A stretch of DNA of 64,000 bases, taken from Blastocladiella emersonii ATCC 22665 (lineage: Eukaryota > Blastocladiomycota > Blastocladiomycetes > Blastocladiales > Blastocladiaceae). Location: contig JANHCV010000014.1 in assembly GCA_025594325.1 (NCBI GenBank), forward strand, positions 1,116,001 through 1,180,000, in the 5' to 3' direction. Shown piece after piece: positions 61,422 to 64,000 of this stretch. The notes under the pieces were generated by a model. It saw nothing but the letters and a program-made list of their open reading frames with translations. It searched no databases and was not told the DNA's origin. The position numbers and the translations under genes were made by a program. The stretch's first letter is position 1. Every line of letters starts with the position of its first letter.

Positions 61422-64000
61422 TCACTCGACGAGCCGCTGGTCGAGGCCTGTGAAGTGCGATAACGCCCGCCGGCCAAAGTGCCCGCGGGCCCATCTCAAA
61501 ACAGCCTGGACCAGGTACGCGGCCACGGCAGGCACGATGCGGGAACCCGCAGTCGTCGCGGCGCTGGACGAAGAGGATGAGGGTGCCGCGGCCATGGTCG
61601 CGAGGTTGAACGTGAGCAGAACGAGGAGCATGACGCGCAGCTCCATGCCCGCCCACATGGTTTCTAGGAAGACGGCGGTATCCTCTAAACAGACGCGTTC
61701 CCACGCATCCAGTGAGTGAGGCGGGGTTCGCGATGGGAGGCGCGTCCGAACGCACCGCGGCAGAAGAGCGAGACGTTGGACTCGGTCTGCGGGTACGATC
61801 CGAGCCATCGGTCGGACCACGTCCGCTGGATGACGCGGTACCGCTGTTCCTTGAGGTTCTACTCGTGCTCCAGGTCAGCGGGCGGCTTGCGTCACGAGAA
61901 TCAAGGTGTAACGTACCTGGTCGAGGAAACGGGTGAAGAATACGTTAAGCGTCTTGTGCCGGCGGCTCGACACGGGTGCGGTCGACACTACCCCGAGCCG
62001 GTCCGTGAACGGCGCCGTAATCCACTTGGTCGCCCCACCACCACCTTGACCCCACGACGACGGGCGGCGAGGAGCAACGGTACCGCGTGTCGATGATAGA
62101 AGCGGTTCAGCAGCATCATCGCCTGACCCAGAGACATGCTCGATGGCGTCAATCGCACGGTGTAGACTCGGTGAGGCAATCACTTCGAACACAACGTCGC
62201 CGCCTGCCGTCAGCCCGCGGCGGCCGACGACGTCCGATGCCTCGCGCCTGAGGTTGCCCACGAGCGACGCCATGTCCGTGTCGGCCTCGGGAAACACGGA
62301 TCGGCCGTGGAGGTAGAAGCCGCGCGGGTCATCGCCGTCGAGCAGAATGAGCGACACGTTGGCGACGGTCAGCAGGTCGACAAAGTCCATGGGCGGGTTG
62401 CTTGCAAACCGCTCAATTGCGAGAGTGACCACGAGGAACTGCGCCGCGGCAAGCCCAAGAAACGCGAGCGACTGCTGCGCGACGGCGACGAACCAGTTGG
62501 GAGCCGCAGGGACGAGGACGGCGACCGCCAGGGCCGTGAGTCCGAGATGAATGCGGCGGTACGTGGCGACCTCGACCAGCTTGCGCGCAACGTGGACGCT
62601 TCGCCAAGCGCTTACCGTGCCTGGGACCGCAAGAGCACCCGCGTTCACGCTGCCGTCGGCGCTGATCCGTGGCTTCTCCCAGTCGACGACGTAGACACGC
62701 GTTTGACACTGTCGGAGCGTGGTGACGGCGACGTGGAAGGTCTGCACGACGGCGGCCGCCACGAGCGCGCCGAAGAACGCGCCCTCGTCGGCCGATCCGG
62801 GCAGCCACATGAACCGCCGCGTCGCCTGGAACGTGTAAAAGACATAAACGTAAATGGCCACGCACAGCGCTGCCGCAGTAACGACGGGCGCCACGACTGC
62901 GGCGAGCGCGTCGACGAGGAGGACCAGCGACCACGCGTCCGTCACAAGATCTTGGCGCCGGTTGCGCTGAGCGCGTGCCGTTGCCCCCGCAAGCCATGTC
63001 GCAACAATGACGCAAGCTGTGATGGGTGCCACGATACCGACGGCTGACCAGAACCGCGCCGTCGACATGATGAAGCGCACCGTGACTGTGGCCGTTGGCG
63101 GCGAGACGGCAAGCGGGGTCAGCGACTCGGCGTGTGTCAGCTTGAGAATGGGATATTGGGTGTCGGATCCGGCCATGGCCGTGGTCAGCGTCGCAGAAGT
63201 GAGCCAGCGGACACCGCCGTTCCCAGAGGAGCGGCCCAGCACGCGGTCGTCGTAGACAAAGAATCGGCGGACACGCTGGCCCCGGGCCACGATGACGGGG
63301 ATAGGCGACCACCGGGGTGCAGCATCCGCAATGTAAACTTCGAAGGTCGCGTCGCGCCACGCTGCCGGATCGATGACACAGGTCAGCGAGGTGCCGCGAC
63401 CAAGAGCGGGAATTGTGACGTTGGAATCGCCCAAACTTGGAGTGCTCGAGACAGAGTTGGGCAGTGTCGAAGGGCTGCAAAGCCGTTGGATCCAGGAGGC
63501 CCAGTCCTCGGCTTGCTCCACGAGTCCGGTCGTCGCCGAGTACCGTACTACGGTTACGTTGAGAGTGCTTGCCGACGATGAGAGCGTCATGGCATCGTCC
63601 TCGGACACGGGCAACATGGCACTCGGCACGGTTGGCGCGCTATTGGCCGAGTACGCGGCACAAATGGGGTGACGCGGGTCGCCGTACACGAGAGCGCACA
63701 AGTTTGCAAGTCGTTGGCATGCAGCAGGCGATATCGTGGCCGTGGTCATCGAGGTAGATGGGGTGGTGGCGCACTGGTAGAGCGCTGGCAAGAACTGTGA
63801 TTTGAGGTAGCTCGATGCCGACGACTGCGCGACAATGCCCCCGGCGTTCGTCGTGACGTTGACGGGCAGCAGATTGAAGTTGGCGTAGGCCGACTCCATG
63901 GACGCGACAAATGTTGAGGGCATGCAAACAGGTGCATCGCCCCCGTCGCTCGCAATGTAACCCGTAGGGCAGGTGCACGAATGCCCGTTTGTCGAGGGCG
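61422..64000 (-). CDS. TMEM67: Meckelin (TMEM67) homolog, right-arm copy, 5' end beyond window
   Basis: Exons 61422-61684, 61756-61858 and 61917 to beyond 64000 mirror the left copy. The visible part starts inside the Cys-rich region (after the second exon junction) and is intact to the stop. Differences from the left copy are few: an inserted codon giving DGSVNAG for DGMNAG, VPAAPNW for VPADPNW, ANVSLILL for ANLSLILL, and STSMTT for STSTTT. All diagnostic motifs (VDWEKPR, FYLHGRSVFPEADTDM, DQRLVE) are kept, so both copies could be functional. Confidence 0.88.

Larger units (their letters stand above)
54888..64000 (-). repeat. Right arm of giant inverted repeat (continues beyond window)
   Basis: Reverse complement of 23858-32961. 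The first ~0.33 kb (54888-55220) is diverged from its partner; from there to 64000 identity is very high. One codon insertion lies near 62650, and the positional sum shifts by single bases near 56600-56650 and 59600-59700. Confidence 0.95.

Noticed and set aside
23858-64000. Inverted repeat as a large transposon or Maverick-like element
   Set aside because: The arms carry host housekeeping genes, and no transposase, integrase or DNA polymerase B is visible in the arms or spacer.
1-64000. tRNA or rRNA genes
   Set aside because: I scanned by eye for T-loop GGTTCRANYCC-type motifs with matching acceptor stems and for rRNA-like blocks and found none convincing. A tRNAscan run would be decisive.

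Overview
The window is nuclear DNA of a GC-rich, intron-poor-to-moderate eukaryote. Genes are dense (about one per 2 kb) and lie on both strands. Introns are very short (about 52-75 nt), start GT and usually end in TAG. Protein families point to a flagellated (zoosporic) fungus: NDUFA6, lipoyl synthase, DUG3-type amidotransferase, ARP4 and ORC4 are housekeeping genes, and meckelin (TMEM67, a ciliary transition-zone protein) implies a flagellum. Ankyrin-like repeats built on a DWW motif and very Ala/Pro-rich proteins recall Blastocladiomycota such as Allomyces or Catenaria. That placement is an inference from memory, not a database result.

Layout. 1-21.8 kb is ordinary gene-dense sequence: a 5'-truncated TKL-like kinase fused to leucine-rich repeats, a TMEM198-like membrane protein, NDUFA6, lipoyl synthase, a TB2/DP1/HVA22 (REEP/Yop1) protein, a Q-rich four-TM protein, a 1436-residue protein with a possible HeLo/MLKL-like N-terminus and DWW repeats, a kelch-like membrane protein, a ZZ-finger/EF-hand protein, and a divergent ARP4/ORC4 pair. 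At 22-23 kb lie an internally deleted kelch paralog and a broken ORC4 fragment.

The dominant structure is a giant inverted repeat. The left arm (about 23.86-32.96 kb) and the right arm (about 54.89 kb to the window end) are nearly identical over about 8.8 kb and diverged over a final ~0.33 kb. A ~21.9 kb spacer separates them, and the right arm runs off the window. Each arm holds meckelin, a DUG3-type amidotransferase, an RNA polymerase III largest-subunit pseudogene fragment, degenerate sequence, and a kelch/PSI gene carrying the same lesions in both arms.

The spacer (33-54.9 kb) carries a protein with a 14-residue tandem repeat, a GSKIP-like small protein, an RNA polymerase I second-subunit pseudogene, a BTB protein, two secreted HEXXH proteins, a long RhoGAP-like protein, a small Ala-rich protein, another kelch-like membrane protein and a secreted PI-PLC-like protein. 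A 519-bp direct repeat (48293-48811 and 54365-54883) carries the 3' end of one HEXXH gene plus an ORC4 3' fragment, and its second copy ends within a few bases of the right arm. Broken ORC4 pieces at 22.7, 48.5 and 54.6 kb, truncated paralogs at the junctions and the inverted arms together record a history of duplication, inversion and probably gene conversion, unless the palindrome is an assembly artefact.

Exon models were built by eye from splice signals and reading-frame continuity. Where stated, the exons sum to a multiple of three.
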